Positions 40,758-49,533 of a DNA stretch of 64,000 nt are shown one piece after another. Both the position numbers and the translations under genes were made by a program. The stretch spans positions 7,316,001 to 7,380,000 of the forward strand of contig NC_012522.1 in NCBI RefSeq assembly GCF_000010805.1, read 5' to 3'. Position 1 is the first letter of the stretch; every line of letters starts with the position of its first letter. The notes under the pieces were generated by a model, which was not told where the DNA came from, ran no database searches, and was given only the letters and a program-made list of their open reading frames with translations. The DNA comes from Rhodococcus opacus B4 (lineage in GTDB: Bacteria > Actinomycetota > Actinomycetes > Mycobacteriales > Mycobacteriaceae).

Positions 40758-41254
40758 CCGACCCGTTGGTGGACGGCACGCGCGCCGGTGACCTCGTCGC
40801 CGTGCTCACCGCCCGCGGCGAGACCGTCGCCACCGCGGAATCGCTCACCGCGGGACTGTTCACCGCCACCATCGCCGGTGTGCCCGGCGCGAGCAACGTG
40901 CTCCGCGGCGGACTCGTCGTCTACGCCACCGACCTGAAGGCAACCCTCGCCGGGGTGGATCCCGCCCGGCTGGCGGAGGACGGGCCGGTGGCGGCGTCCA
41001 CGGCACGCGCGCTCGCGGACGGTGCGCGCGCCCGCTGCGGCGCCGACTGGGGCGTCGGACTGACCGGCGTCGCCGGCCCCGACACGCAGGACGGACATCC
41101 CGTGGGCACGGTGTTCCTGAGCATTTCCGGTGCGGCCGGAACGTCGGTCCTCGAGCTCGGATTGTCCGGCGACCGGTGGCAGATCCGGAAATCTGCGGTT
41201 TCCGCCGCCGTGTCGGGACTCCTCGATCGTGTGCAGGAAACATCCGCAGGCTAA
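40754..41254 (+). CDS. CinA-family C-terminal protein (NMN amidohydrolase-like)
   Basis: A 166-residue single-domain CinA C-terminal protein starting at GTG 40754 in the pgsA stop. TAESLTAGLFTATIAGVPGAS carries the conserved serine, and CGADWGVGLTGVAGPDTQDG plus HPVGTVFLSI are family marks. The stand-alone domain (PncC) deamidates nicotinamide mononucleotide in some bacteria. That activity is inferred from the family. Confidence 0.85.
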   Translation: MTDPLVDGTRAGDLVAVLTARGETVATAESLTAGLFTATIAGVPGASNVLRGGLVVYATDLKATLAGVDPARLAEDGPVAASTARALADGARARCGADWGVGLTGVAGPDTQDGHPVGTVFLSISGAAGTSVLELGLSGDRWQIRKSAVSAAVSGLLDRVQETSAG

Positions 41255-41259
41255 GGTCG

Positions 41260-41286
41260 GGAACCAATCGGTCCTGTTCGCGCGTT
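41260..41286 (+). promoter_or_regulatory. Sigma-E-type promoter upstream of clgR
   Basis: GGAAC at 41260-41264 and CGTT at 41283-41286 are separated by 18 bases, the GGAAC/GTT pattern of mycobacterial SigE/SigH promoters. The start codon of clgR lies about 40 bases downstream. M. tuberculosis clgR is SigE-induced, which fits. Confidence 0.55.
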
Positions 41287-41325
41287 GAGATAGGCGAGAC
41301 AGGTGACGGATGAAGGAGGAGCGAG

Positions 41326-41712
41326 ATGGCGCTGCTATTGCGTGAGGCAATCGGTGACAGTCTTCGGCGTACGCGCGTTTCGCAGAGCCGGACCCTGCGT
41401 GAGGTCTCCAACAGTGCTCGTGTGAGCCTCGGGTACCTGTCCGAGGTCGAGCGAGGGCGCAAGGAAGCTTCGAGTGAGCTCCTGGCGGCGATCTGCGACG
41501 CGCTGGACGTCCCACTGTCCGACGTGCTCGTCGACGTCAGCGAATCGCTGTCGGACGGGTCGACGGCCAAGCGTGCGGACACCGAACGGCACGCGGTCGA
41601 ATCGGCGCCCGCCGAGGCCCCCGCCGCGAGCGCACGACCGGGTTCGACGACCATCGCCCGCGACACCCGGGTGGTCATCCCCGCACCCGCGCAGGCCCTG
41701 GCTGCCGCATAG
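41326..41712 (+). CDS. clgR: Clp gene regulator ClgR
   Basis: A 128-residue regulator. The Cro/CI helix-turn-helix is [20 protein letters not shown] then [11 protein letters not shown]. ClgR activates clpP, clpC and the psp genes and is itself a ClpP substrate. The protein ends in LAAA, a degron-like tail consistent with proteolytic control. Start ATG 41326 follows GAAGGAGGAGCGAG. First gene of clgR-pspA-pspM behind a sigma-E-like promoter. Confidence 0.92.
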   Translation: MALLLREAIGDSLRRTRVSQSRTLREVSNSARVSLGYLSEVERGRKEASSELLAAICDALDVPLSDVLVDVSESLSDGSTAKRADTERHAVESAPAEAPAASARPGSTTIARDTRVVIPAPAQALAAA

Positions 41713-41865
41713 CAACACCCGTGCCGAACCGATAGATTTCAGTCAGCCGCCGATCTCGTCGGCGGTGAGCCAGGTAGTCGGGGCGCAGCCCTTGTTCCGG
41801 TGCGTGACGGTCGCGTATCGGGTCGCGCATCGCGCGGCGCAACAGATGGAGGCAGGATCAAACCC

Positions 41866-42696
41866 ATGGCTAATCCTTTCGTCAAGGGATGGAAGTACCT
41901 GATGGCGCTCTTCAATTCCAAGATCGATGAGAAGGCTGACCCCAAGGTTCAGATTCAGCAGGCGATCGAGGATGCGCAGCGTCAGCACCAGGCCCTGTCG
42001 CAGCAGGCCGCGTCTGTCATCGGCAACCAGCGCCAGCTCGAGATGAAGCTCAGCCGACAGCTCGACGAGGTGGAGAAGCTCAACGCCAACGCCCGTCAGG
42101 CCGTCAACCTGGCCGACCAGGCGCAGGCCGCAGGCGACACCGAGAAGGCCATCCAGTACACCAACGCCGCCGAGGCGTTCGCCGCGCAGCTCGTCACCGC
42201 CGAGCAGGGCGTCGAGGACCTCAAGGCACTGCACGACCAGTCGCTGCAGGCAGCTGCGCAGGCTAAGAAGGCCGTGGAGCAGAACGCGATGGCCCTGCAG
42301 GCCAAGGTCGCGGAACGCACCAAGCTGCTCAGCCAGCTGGAGCAGGCCAAGATGCAGGAACGGGTCAGCGAGTCGCTGCGCTCGATGGACAGCACCCTCT
42401 CCGCTCCCGGCAACACGCCCAGCCTCGATGCTGTGCGCGACAAGATCGAGCGCCGCTACGCCGATGCCCTCGGTTCTGCGGAGCTGGCACAGAACTCCGT
42501 GTCCGGCCGCATGATGGAAGTGCAGCAGGCGAGCATCCAGATGGCCGGTCACAGCCGGCTCGAGCAGATCCGGGCGTCCATGAAGGGCGACGCCCTGCCC
42601 TCCGGCGGTGCCGCCAACGCGCCGGCGACCCCCGCCGCCAACCCGAACCTCGACAAGCAGCCGCCGGCAGCGGGCCAGGCCGGTTCGGCGCAGTAA
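41866..42696 (+). CDS. pspA: PspA/IM30-family phage-shock protein (35-kDa antigen type)
   Basis: A 276-residue coiled-coil protein. The N-terminal amphipathic helix [20 protein letters not shown] is followed by a long coiled coil from about 25 to 215 rich in Q, A and E, and a Pro/Ala/Asn tail. It forms ESCRT-III-like assemblies that protect damaged membrane. In mycobacteria it binds ClgR and is encoded directly after it, the same layout as here. Confidence 0.94.
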   Translation: MANPFVKGWKYLMALFNSKIDEKADPKVQIQQAIEDAQRQHQALSQQAASVIGNQRQLEMKLSRQLDEVEKLNANARQAVNLADQAQAAGDTEKAIQYTNAAEAFAAQLVTAEQGVEDLKALHDQSLQAAAQAKKAVEQNAMALQAKVAERTKLLSQLEQAKMQERVSESLRSMDSTLSAPGNTPSLDAVRDKIERRYADALGSAELAQNSVSGRMMEVQQASIQMAGHSRLEQIRASMKGDALPSGGAANAPATPAANPNLDKQPPAAGQAGSAQ

Positions 42697-42707
42697 CCGA
42701 AACGCCT

Positions 42708-43544
42708 GTGAGCATGAGTTCCACCCGACGTGGCCGACCTGGACGTGCAGTCCGGTCGGCCACTGTCGTGTCCGGGCTCGCCGGGATCCAGGGCGCACTG
42801 CGCGAGGCCGGTGAATCCGTTGCGGATGCGGCGCAGCGGTGGCGCGACCCCCGGGAACGGCTCCTGCGAAAGAAGCGGCGGGCCCGGCGTCGCGCGAAGC
42901 GCTACGGCATCGTGTCCGGATCCTCGGCCACCGGTGCCGCCGGTCTCGCGCTGATGGCTGCGCCGGAGTGGTCGATGCTGATGGCTGGTGGGGGCGCCGT
43001 GGTGTTCGCGGTTCCCGCGGTGCTGGCCGTCAGCCGGTACCGCAAGCTCGACGCCGTGACCTTGCCGCCGGGCCTGCCTGCCCGCCGGGTGCTTCCGGCG
43101 CCGACTTCGGTCGCCCGGGAGTCGATGGAGCGACTCGTGCACAGCGAGCGGGCACTTCACGGCATCCTCGGCGTGCTGTCCCGGTCCGGCACCATCAGCG
43201 GCGAGGACATCGAGGACACCCACGCCACGGCCCGCTCCGCGGCAGCCGCGTTGCAGGCGGTGGCGCTCGACATCACATCCATGGAGGACGCCGCCCGGGG
43301 GAGCCGGGCCGCGGCAGCGCCGCTCCACCGGGCGATCACCTCGGCTGCTGCGCAACTCGGCGACGGTGTCGAGCAGTTCGAAGAACTGGTGGCCGCCGCC
43401 GCCGAGGTCGCCGTGCCCGGAACGGCGAGTGCCGTCGGCGAACTCGCCTACGAGCGCGCCGAACTCGTGTCGGCGACCGAGAAGCTCGCCGGCCTCGCGG
43501 CGGCTCTCGGCGAGATCGACGACATCGTTCGCCGCTACCGCTGA
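42708..43544 (+). CDS. pspM: Phage-shock envelope-stress membrane protein PspM
   Basis: A 278-residue protein starting at GTG 42708. A basic N-terminal region (RERLLRKKRRARRRAKRYG) precedes two hydrophobic segments (about 70-110), then a helical C-terminal half. It corresponds to Rv2743c (PspM), which anchors PspA at the membrane. Eleven bases after pspA, so part of the same operon. Confidence 0.85.
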   Translation: MSMSSTRRGRPGRAVRSATVVSGLAGIQGALREAGESVADAAQRWRDPRERLLRKKRRARRRAKRYGIVSGSSATGAAGLALMAAPEWSMLMAGGGAVVFAVPAVLAVSRYRKLDAVTLPPGLPARRVLPAPTSVARESMERLVHSERALHGILGVLSRSGTISGEDIEDTHATARSAAAALQAVALDITSMEDAARGSRAAAAPLHRAITSAAAQLGDGVEQFEELVAAAAEVAVPGTASAVGELAYERAELVSATEKLAGLAAALGEIDDIVRRYR

Positions 43545-43719
43545 CTTCGTCGATCGACACGGGACGCGCTGAGGACATCGTGTGGGGGACAACCCTGATC
43601 TTTCCCTGATCTTTACGTTGACCTGGTGATTTACCCGTGCCGGCGTGCCAGGCTGGTGGGCGTACCCGATAAGTGGGGTCGACCGGACGTCGGGCGCAGA
43701 AATCGATCGGGGAGACGTG

Positions 43720-43908
43720 ATGGAGGAAACCATGTTCTGGAAGATTGTTCTGGCTGTCGCGGCGATCTGGATCGCCCTCGCAGTGGTCGGCGCCCTCGTC
43801 AAGGGCCTGTTCTGGATTCTCGTCGTCAGCGCCGTCGTCTTCGGCGTGTACCTGTTGATCAAGGCGATGTCGGGATCGGGCGAGAAATCGGACATCACGC
43901 GTAGCTGA
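43720..43908 (+). CDS. Small membrane protein downstream of pspM
   Basis: A 62-residue frame starting at ATG 43720 (GGGGAG upstream). ATG 43732, with GGAGG five bases before it, is the alternative start. Two hydrophobic segments (VLAVAAIWIALAVVGALV, LFWILVVSAVVFGVYLLI) are followed by a short polar tail. The family is not recognised. It takes the place occupied by Rv2742c (PspN) in M. tuberculosis but does not resemble it in length. It may belong to the envelope-stress operon. Confidence 0.6.
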   Translation: MEETMFWKIVLAVAAIWIALAVVGALVKGLFWILVVSAVVFGVYLLIKAMSGSGEKSDITRS

Positions 43909-43924
43909 CAGGCATGCTCTACCC

Positions 43925-44641
43925 ATGGAACCGGTACCGGAGGACTGGCATCGTGGGCTCGTCGTGGTCGCGCACCCCGACGACATCGAATACGGCGCAG
44001 CGGCGGCCGTGGCGCGCTGGACCGAGCAGGGCAAGGACATCCGCTACGTGCTGGCCACCAGCGGAGAGGCCGGGATCGCGGGCCTGAACCCGGCGGAGTC
44101 GGGCCCGCTGCGGGAGGCGGAGGAACGGCGCTCCGCGGCCGTGGTGGGGGTGACTGACGTCGAATTCCTCGGTTATCCCGACGGCACTCTCGTCGAGAGT
44201 CTCGCACTCCGCCGCGACCTCGCCACGGCGATCCGTCGTCATCGCCCGGATCTCGTGGTGACGGCGAACTTCGCGGACACCTGGGGACCGGGCCAGCTGA
44301 ACAGCGCGGACCACCGCGCTCTCGGGCGAGCCGTCCTCGACGCCACCGCAGACGCCGCGAACGAATGGATCTTTCCCGAACTGGGGGAGTCGGGGTTGCC
44401 GCCGTGGCGCGGAGTCCGCTGGGTGGCGGTCAACACGATGACCCCCACCCACGCCGTGGATGTCACCCACACGGTGGATCGGGCGGTGCTCTCCCTGGCC
44501 GAGCACGTCCACTATCTGGCAGCGCTCAGCGACGTGCCGGTGGGGCAGCAGGCACGGGCTCAGGTCGAGATGGTGACCGGGCCGAAACCGGGATTCGACG
44601 CCGAACGAGCGGTGGGGTTCGAGCTCTACTATTTCGGCTGA
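43925..44641 (+). CDS. PIG-L-family deacetylase
   Basis: A 238-residue zinc deacetylase. The AHPDD motif (16-20) and the second ligand segment NSADHRALG are present. Actinobacterial members include MshB and Mca, which cut N-acetyl groups in mycothiol synthesis and conjugate turnover. This one is shorter and of unassigned substrate. Sixteen bases after the small membrane protein, convergent with nothing, and followed by the TetR operator. Confidence 0.85.
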   Translation: MEPVPEDWHRGLVVVAHPDDIEYGAAAAVARWTEQGKDIRYVLATSGEAGIAGLNPAESGPLREAEERRSAAVVGVTDVEFLGYPDGTLVESLALRRDLATAIRRHRPDLVVTANFADTWGPGQLNSADHRALGRAVLDATADAANEWIFPELGESGLPPWRGVRWVAVNTMTPTHAVDVTHTVDRAVLSLAEHVHYLAALSDVPVGQQARAQVEMVTGPKPGFDAERAVGFELYYFG

Positions 44642-44742
44642 GTTCGCGAAGCGATCACGATTCGTGGCGTGGGTTGTCCGTTGTCAGATGTGCGCACACG
44701 GGGATTCGAATGCCGGCGAGGTGCCGGCGGGGGATTCATGCG

Positions 44743-44773
44743 TTACGGTGTTACATACAATGTCTATTCGTAA
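44743..44773. promoter_or_regulatory. 31-bp symmetric dyad over the TetR start codon, candidate operator
   Basis: TTACG-5-ACAT-ACA-ATGT-5-CGTAA: outer arms TTACG (44743-44747) and CGTAA (44769-44773) and inner arms ACAT (44753-44756) and ATGT (44760-44763) are perfectly symmetric with equal 5-base spacers. The TetR start ATG at 44760 is part of the inner arm, so binding would block initiation. Confidence 0.62.
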
Positions 44774-45389
44774 TCCACCCTCGCGCGACGACACCTCAGC
44801 GAGCGTCGAAGACGCCATTCTCGACGCCGCGCGCTCGTGCATCCTCGATTTCGGACTGCGCCGCACCACCCTGGCGGAGGTCGCGCGAAGGGCCGGCGTC
44901 AGCAGGCCGACCGTCTACCGGCGCTGGTCCGACACCAGGGCGGTGGTCGCCGACCTCATGACCCGCGAGATCGCTGCTGTGATGCCCGAATTCTCCACCG
45001 GGGAATCGGTTCACCGCCAACTGGTCGACGCCGTGGTCCACGTGTCCACCGAGGTGCGCGACCACCCGCTGTTCGTGAAGATCCTGCGCTCGGATCAGGA
45101 ACTGTTCACCACCTACATCCTCGAGCGGCTGGGTACCAGCCAGCGGGTGATCATCGACCAGGTCGCGGTCGCGGTGTCGGCGGGGCAGGACCAGGGCTCG
45201 ATCCGGGCGGGGGACAGCCGCCGGATCGCCACCATGGTGCTGCTGATCGCACAGTCCGCTGTCCAGTCGGCCGTCATGGTCGCCGAGGAACTTCCCGGCG
45301 ACGCCCTGACCGAACAACTCCGGCTCGCCGTCGGCGCCTATCTGGCACCGGACGGCGACCCCCACCCGACAGATCGAGGAGACCGGTGA
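44760..45389 (+). CDS. TetR-family transcriptional regulator
   Basis: A 209-residue regulator starting at ATG 44760. The helix-turn-helix is LAEVARRAGVSRPTVYRRWS. The C-terminal ligand domain (about 60-200) is helical. No ribosome site is visible. A 31-bp dyad covers the start, suggesting autorepression. It overlaps the glycerol-3-phosphate dehydrogenase gene by four bases (GTGA), so both are co-transcribed and it probably controls glycerol metabolism. Confidence 0.86.
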   Translation: MSIRNPPSRDDTSASVEDAILDAARSCILDFGLRRTTLAEVARRAGVSRPTVYRRWSDTRAVVADLMTREIAAVMPEFSTGESVHRQLVDAVVHVSTEVRDHPLFVKILRSDQELFTTYILERLGTSQRVIIDQVAVAVSAGQDQGSIRAGDSRRIATMVLLIAQSAVQSAVMVAEELPGDALTEQLRLAVGAYLAPDGDPHPTDRGDR

Positions 45390-46930
45390 CCCACCCCAGC
45401 ACGCCGTCCGTGAGCCGCTCGTCGGCGCTGAACTCCGCACGACGGACACGTGAGCTCGACCAGCTGTCGGATGGCGCACGCGTCGACGTCCTGGTGATCG
45501 GCGGCGGCGTGACCGGCGTCGGTGTCGCGCTCGACGCAGCGTCCCGCGGTCTCGACGTCGTGCTCGTGGAGAAGCGGGACCTCGCGTTCGGAACCAGCCG
45601 GTGGAGTTCGAAACTCGCCCACGGCGGATTGCGGTACCTGGCGTCGGGCAACGTCGGCATCGCCCGCGAGAGTGCGGTCGAACGCGGAATCCTCATGACC
45701 CGCACCGCGCCCCACCTCGTCCGGGCACTGCCACAGCTCGTTCCCGTCCTCGATTCCACGACCCTGCTCGGTAAGTCCCTCGTCCGCACGGGATTCCTGG
45801 CCGGTGACCTGCTGCGTGCGAGTGCTCGCACTCCGTCGGCGGTCCTGCCGCGCTCGCGGACGGTCCGGGCGGACCGGGTGGTCGAACTGGCCCCCGCGGT
45901 GCGCCGGGACGGTCTTCGGGGCGGACTGATGGCCTTCGACGGCCAGCTCGTCGACGACGCCAGGCTCGTCGTGTCCCTCGCGCGCACGGCCGCGCTCCAC
46001 GGCGCGAAGGTGCTCACCCGGACGGGCGCCTACGACGTGACCGCGACATCCGCGACCCTGCGCGACGAGCTGACCGGGTCGGAACTGTCGATCCGGGCGC
46101 GCGCCGTGGTCAACGCGGCAGGTGTGTGGGCGGGTGAGATCGATCCGTCGATCACGCTGCGTCCCAGTCGCGGCACCCACCTGGTCCTGCCGGCCGAACG
46201 GCTCGGGAACCCGGCCGCGGCGCTCACCGTCCCGATCCCGGGTGAGACCAATCGCTTCGTCTTCGCGCTGCCCGCACAGCTCGGCCGCGTGTACCTCGGC
46301 CTGACCGACGAGGCGGCGCCGGGACCCGTCCCCGACGTCCCGGAAGCGTCGGAGCAGGAGATCGACTTCCTGCTCGACACGGTCAACACCGCACTCGAGG
46401 TCCCATTGCGGCGTTCGGACGTGCTCGGCACGTTCGCCGGACTGCGACCGCTGCTCGACACCGGTGACGGGTCGACCGCCGACCTCTCCCGCAACCACGC
46501 CGTCCTGCGCTCGGACACCGGTCCGGTCAGTGTGGTGGGCGGCAAGCTGACCACCTACCGGAAGATGGCGGAGGACGCCGTCGACGCCGCGGTGGCGGCG
46601 GCGGGACTGGACGCGCGCCCGTGCCGGACGCGTGCCCTCCCGCTCGTCGGCGCCGCGACTCCCGAAGCGCTGCGGAACGTTTCGGCCCCGCAGGCGCTGC
46701 TCGCCCGCTACGGAACGGAGGCGGCGCTGATCGCCGCGGCCGACCCCGCACTGCTGGCGCCGATCGCCGAGGGGGTGGATGTGAGCCGCGCCGAGTTGGA
46801 GTTCGCGGTGACCCACGAGGGTGCACTCGACGTCGACGACCTCCTCGACCGGCGCACCCGGATCGGCCTCGTCCCCGCCGACCGTGCGCGGTCCCTCGCC
46901 GCCGCCGAAGCCGTGTTCGAGAAACGGTGA
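45386..46930 (+). CDS. glpD: Glycerol-3-phosphate dehydrogenase (FAD-dependent)
   Basis: A 514-residue flavoprotein starting at GTG 45386 inside the TetR stop. The FAD-binding motif is GGGVTGVG (39-46), followed by TSRWSSKLAHGGLRYL, DGQLVDDARLV and the C-terminal GGKLTTYRKMAEDAV. It oxidises glycerol-3-phosphate to dihydroxyacetone phosphate at the membrane with a quinone acceptor. Regulation by the adjacent TetR gene is inferred from overlap. Confidence 0.92.
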   Translation: MTHPSTPSVSRSSALNSARRTRELDQLSDGARVDVLVIGGGVTGVGVALDAASRGLDVVLVEKRDLAFGTSRWSSKLAHGGLRYLASGNVGIARESAVERGILMTRTAPHLVRALPQLVPVLDSTTLLGKSLVRTGFLAGDLLRASARTPSAVLPRSRTVRADRVVELAPAVRRDGLRGGLMAFDGQLVDDARLVVSLARTAALHGAKVLTRTGAYDVTATSATLRDELTGSELSIRARAVVNAAGVWAGEIDPSITLRPSRGTHLVLPAERLGNPAAALTVPIPGETNRFVFALPAQLGRVYLGLTDEAAPGPVPDVPEASEQEIDFLLDTVNTALEVPLRRSDVLGTFAGLRPLLDTGDGSTADLSRNHAVLRSDTGPVSVVGGKLTTYRKMAEDAVDAAVAAAGLDARPCRTRALPLVGAATPEALRNVSAPQALLARYGTEAALIAAADPALLAPIAEGVDVSRAELEFAVTHEGALDVDDLLDRRTRIGLVPADRARSLAAAEAVFEKR

Positions 46931-46957
46931 CGCCGACCGTGTGACACTCTGTGCTTC

Positions 46958-48106
46958 GTGCGAGTCGCCGTGGTCGCCGGGCCTGATCCCGGACATGCCT
47001 TTCCCGCCCTTGCGTTGTGCCTCGCCCTCATCGAGGCCGGGGACGAGCCGGTCCTGTTCACCGGCGCCCGGTGGGTCGAGCCCGCGCGGTCGGCCGGCGT
47101 GCCTGCCGAGTTGCTGAAGGGGCTCGCGCCCCGCCCGACGGATGACGACCTCGATGCGGGCGCGCGTATTCATTCCCGCGCCGCGCACATCTCCACCGAG
47201 TTGCTCCCCGATCTGCGCGCGATGGGACCCGACCTCGTGGTCTCGGACATCCTCACTGCAGGCGGCGGCATGGCAGCGGAGCGTCTGGGGATCCCGTGGG
47301 CCGAGTTGTCCCCGCACCCGCTGTACGTGGCGTCCCGCGGGTTGCCGCCCATCGGCAGCGGGTTGGCTCCGGGCGTGGGAATCCGGGGCCGGGTCCGCGA
47401 CACACTCATGCGGGCGGCGACGGCGCGGTCGATCCGGCAGGGCGAGCGGCAGCGTTCCGAGGCCCGGGTCGGTGTCGGGCTTCCGGCGGACGACCCGGGA
47501 CCGGCGCGCCGGCTGATCGCGACGCTCCCCGCGCTCGAGGTGCCGAGACCGGACTGGCCCGCCGAGGCGCACCTGGTCGGGCCACTGCTGTGGGAACCGA
47601 CGACCGAGGTGCTCGAGCCACCGCGCGGCACCGATCCGCTGGTGATGGTGGCTCCGTCGACCGCGTTCACCGGCGCCGAGGGCATGCTCGAGACGACGCT
47701 CGCCGGGCTCGACGGGGCCGGCGTCCGAGTGATCGCGTCGATACTCGACGGATCGCCGGCCGCGGTTCCGTCCTGGGTCCGCGCGGGTCTCGGCCGTCAG
47801 GACGCGATGCTCCGCGAGGCCTCCGCCGTCGTCTGCGGTGGCGGGCACGGAATGCTGGCGAAGGCTCTGCTCGCAGGTGTCCCGGCGGTGGTGGTCCCCG
47901 GCGGCGGTGATCAGTGGGAACTGGCGAATCGCGCCGCGCGACAGGGGAGTGCCGTCGTGGTGCGTCCCCCGAGCGCCGAGGCGCTCCGCGCGGCGGTGGA
48001 ACAGGTGCTCTCGAACGGCGCCCACGCGGACGCCGCGCAGCGGGCCGCGCGGAGCATCGCGGATGTGGTGGATCCGGTGGAGGTGTGCCGCGACGCGCTA
48101 CGGTGA
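46958..48106 (+). CDS. UGT-like glycosyltransferase (Rv2739c-like)
   Basis: A 382-residue GT-B protein. VAVVAGPDPGHAFPALAL at the N-terminus is the sugar-acceptor domain start. The C-terminal AVVCGGGHGMLAKALLAGVP and PGGGDQWELANRAARQG are the donor-binding signature of the UGT/MGT family. Donor and acceptor are unknown. Gene order to DUF3046 and recA matches M. tuberculosis. Start GTG 46958 has a CACTCT box seven bases before it. Confidence 0.85.
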   Translation: MRVAVVAGPDPGHAFPALALCLALIEAGDEPVLFTGARWVEPARSAGVPAELLKGLAPRPTDDDLDAGARIHSRAAHISTELLPDLRAMGPDLVVSDILTAGGGMAAERLGIPWAELSPHPLYVASRGLPPIGSGLAPGVGIRGRVRDTLMRAATARSIRQGERQRSEARVGVGLPADDPGPARRLIATLPALEVPRPDWPAEAHLVGPLLWEPTTEVLEPPRGTDPLVMVAPSTAFTGAEGMLETTLAGLDGAGVRVIASILDGSPAAVPSWVRAGLGRQDAMLREASAVVCGGGHGMLAKALLAGVPAVVVPGGGDQWELANRAARQGSAVVVRPPSAEALRAAVEQVLSNGAHADAAQRAARSIADVVDPVEVCRDALR

Positions 48107-48127
48107 GAGTCCCGCCCAGGGTTCGGC

Positions 48128-48133
48128 TAGCGT
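48128..48133 (+). promoter_or_regulatory. -10 box TAGCGT, leaderless start
   Basis: TAGCGT ends six bases before the GTG at 48140. Confidence 0.5.
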
Positions 48134-48139
48134 GGAAGC

Positions 48140-48334
48140 GTGCGACTGACTGAATTTCACGAACTCGTCCGCGAAGAGTTCGGGCAGATGCGCGGCGACG
48201 CACTACTCGTCGACCACGTGCTGCTCAGTCTCGGGGGTAAGACCGCCGCCGAGGCCATCGAGGACGGCCGGGAGCCCCGCGAGGTGTGGCGTGAACTCTG
48301 CGCCGAGTTCGACGTCCCACCGCAGCGCCGGTAG
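48140..48334 (+). CDS. DUF3046 protein
   Basis: A 64-residue protein of the actinobacterial DUF3046 family, with LTEFHELVREEFGQMRGDAL and HVLLSLGGKTAAEAIEDGRE then REVWRELCAEFDVP. It is always found just upstream of recA in this group (Rv2738c). Function unknown. GTG start with TAGCGT box six bases upstream. Confidence 0.9.
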   Translation: MRLTEFHELVREEFGQMRGDALLVDHVLLSLGGKTAAEAIEDGREPREVWRELCAEFDVPPQRR

Positions 48335-48368
48335 AAATACGGCGTGTCGAACGGGCCGGTCGCACCAA

Positions 48369-48384
48369 TCGAACACACGTTCCC
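48369..48384 (+). promoter_or_regulatory. LexA (SOS) box upstream of recA
   Basis: TCGAAC-ACAC-GTTCCC matches the mycobacterial/Bacillus-type consensus TCGAAC-N4-GTTCGA at 10 of 12 positions. It is 95 bases before the recA start. Confidence 0.75.
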
Positions 48385-48415
48385 CTATGCTGGGGATGTT
48401 CGGTGGTCACGGTTC

Positions 48416-48438
48416 TTGTCGGTACCTGGATCTAACCT
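48416..48438 (+). promoter_or_regulatory. RecA-NDp/PafBC-type promoter upstream of recA
   Basis: TTGTCGGTA-N8-TAACCT agrees with the LexA-independent DNA-damage promoter TTGTCRGTG-N8-TANNNT at every defined base except the last G. PafBC activates this class in mycobacteria. Confidence 0.7.
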
Positions 48439-48478
48439 GACCGCAGATCACTGATGAGACTCGAGAATGGGGACGACG

Positions 48479-49525
48479 ATGGCACCACAGGCACACGATC
48501 GAGACAAGGCGCTCGACCTCGCGCTGGCGCAGATCGACAAGAACTTCGGCAAGGGCTCGGTGATGCGTCTGGGCGAAGGTGTCCGTCAGCCCATCGCCGT
48601 CATCCCGACCGGCTCCATCTCGCTGGACGTCGCCCTCGGCATCGGCGGGCTGCCCCGCGGCCGTGTCGTCGAGATCTACGGTCCGGAGTCCTCGGGTAAG
48701 ACCACCGTGGCTCTGCACGCGGTCGCCAATGCTCAGGCGGCAGGCGGAATCGCGGCATTCATCGACGCCGAGCACGCGCTCGACCCCGACTACGCTCAGA
48801 AGCTCGGCGTCGACACCGACGCACTGCTGGTGTCGCAGCCCGACACCGGTGAGCAGGCGCTCGAGATCGCGGACATGCTGATCCGCTCCGGCGCCCTCGA
48901 CATCCTCGTGGTCGACTCCGTGGCTGCTCTGGTCCCGCGCGCCGAGATCGAGGGTGAGATGGGCGACAGCCACGTGGGTCTGCAGGCTCGTCTGATGAGC
49001 CAGGCACTCCGTAAGATGACCGGCGCGCTCAGCAATTCCGGCACCACCGCGATCTTCATCAACCAGCTCCGCGAGAAGATCGGCGTGATGTTCGGTTCCC
49101 CCGAGACCACCACCGGTGGTAAGGCGTTGAAGTTCTACTCGTCCGTGCGCCTCGACGTGCGGCGGATCGAGACCCTGAAGGACGGCACCGACGCGGTCGG
49201 CAACCGTACCCGCGTCAAGGTGGTCAAGAACAAGGTGGCGCCGCCGTTCAAGCAGGCCGAGTTCGACATTCTCTACGGCCAGGGAATCAGCAAGGAAGGC
49301 TCGCTGATCGACATGGGTGTCGAGCACGGGTTCATCCGCAAGTCGGGTTCCTGGTACACCTACGAAGGCGACCAGCTGGGGCAGGGCAAGGAGAACGCCC
49401 GCAAGTTCCTGTTGGAGAACACCGACATCCGGGACGAGATCGAGAAGAAGATCAAGGAAAAGCTCGGAATCGGCGCCGACGTCACTGCTGCTGCTACGGA
49501 CGACGCCGCCCCGGTCGAATTCTAG
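48479..49525 (+). CDS. recA: Recombinase A
   Basis: A 348-residue RecA without an intein. [20 protein letters not shown] at the N-terminus, Walker A GPESSGKT at 68-75, Walker [13 protein letters not shown] and the mobile loop [16 protein letters not shown]. It drives strand exchange and LexA self-cleavage. ATG 48479 is preferred over ATG 48467, and GGGGA lies just before it. Dual LexA and PafBC control is suggested upstream. recX follows after eight bases. Confidence 0.97.
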   Translation: MAPQAHDRDKALDLALAQIDKNFGKGSVMRLGEGVRQPIAVIPTGSISLDVALGIGGLPRGRVVEIYGPESSGKTTVALHAVANAQAAGGIAAFIDAEHALDPDYAQKLGVDTDALLVSQPDTGEQALEIADMLIRSGALDILVVDSVAALVPRAEIEGEMGDSHVGLQARLMSQALRKMTGALSNSGTTAIFINQLREKIGVMFGSPETTTGGKALKFYSSVRLDVRRIETLKDGTDAVGNRTRVKVVKNKVAPPFKQAEFDILYGQGISKEGSLIDMGVEHGFIRKSGSWYTYEGDQLGQGKENARKFLLENTDIRDEIEKKIKEKLGIGADVTAAATDDAAPVEF

Positions 49526-49533
49526 GCGCCGCC

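Noticed and set aside
41276-41301. ClgR-like motif (GTTCGC...GCGAGAC) before clgR
   Set aside because: The spacer is longer than that of described ClgR sites. The match is too loose to report as a binding site.
45338-48025. An 895-codon antisense frame across the TetR, glpD and glycosyltransferase genes
   Set aside because: It spans three real genes in full and shows only Arg/Gly/His-rich composition with no domain.
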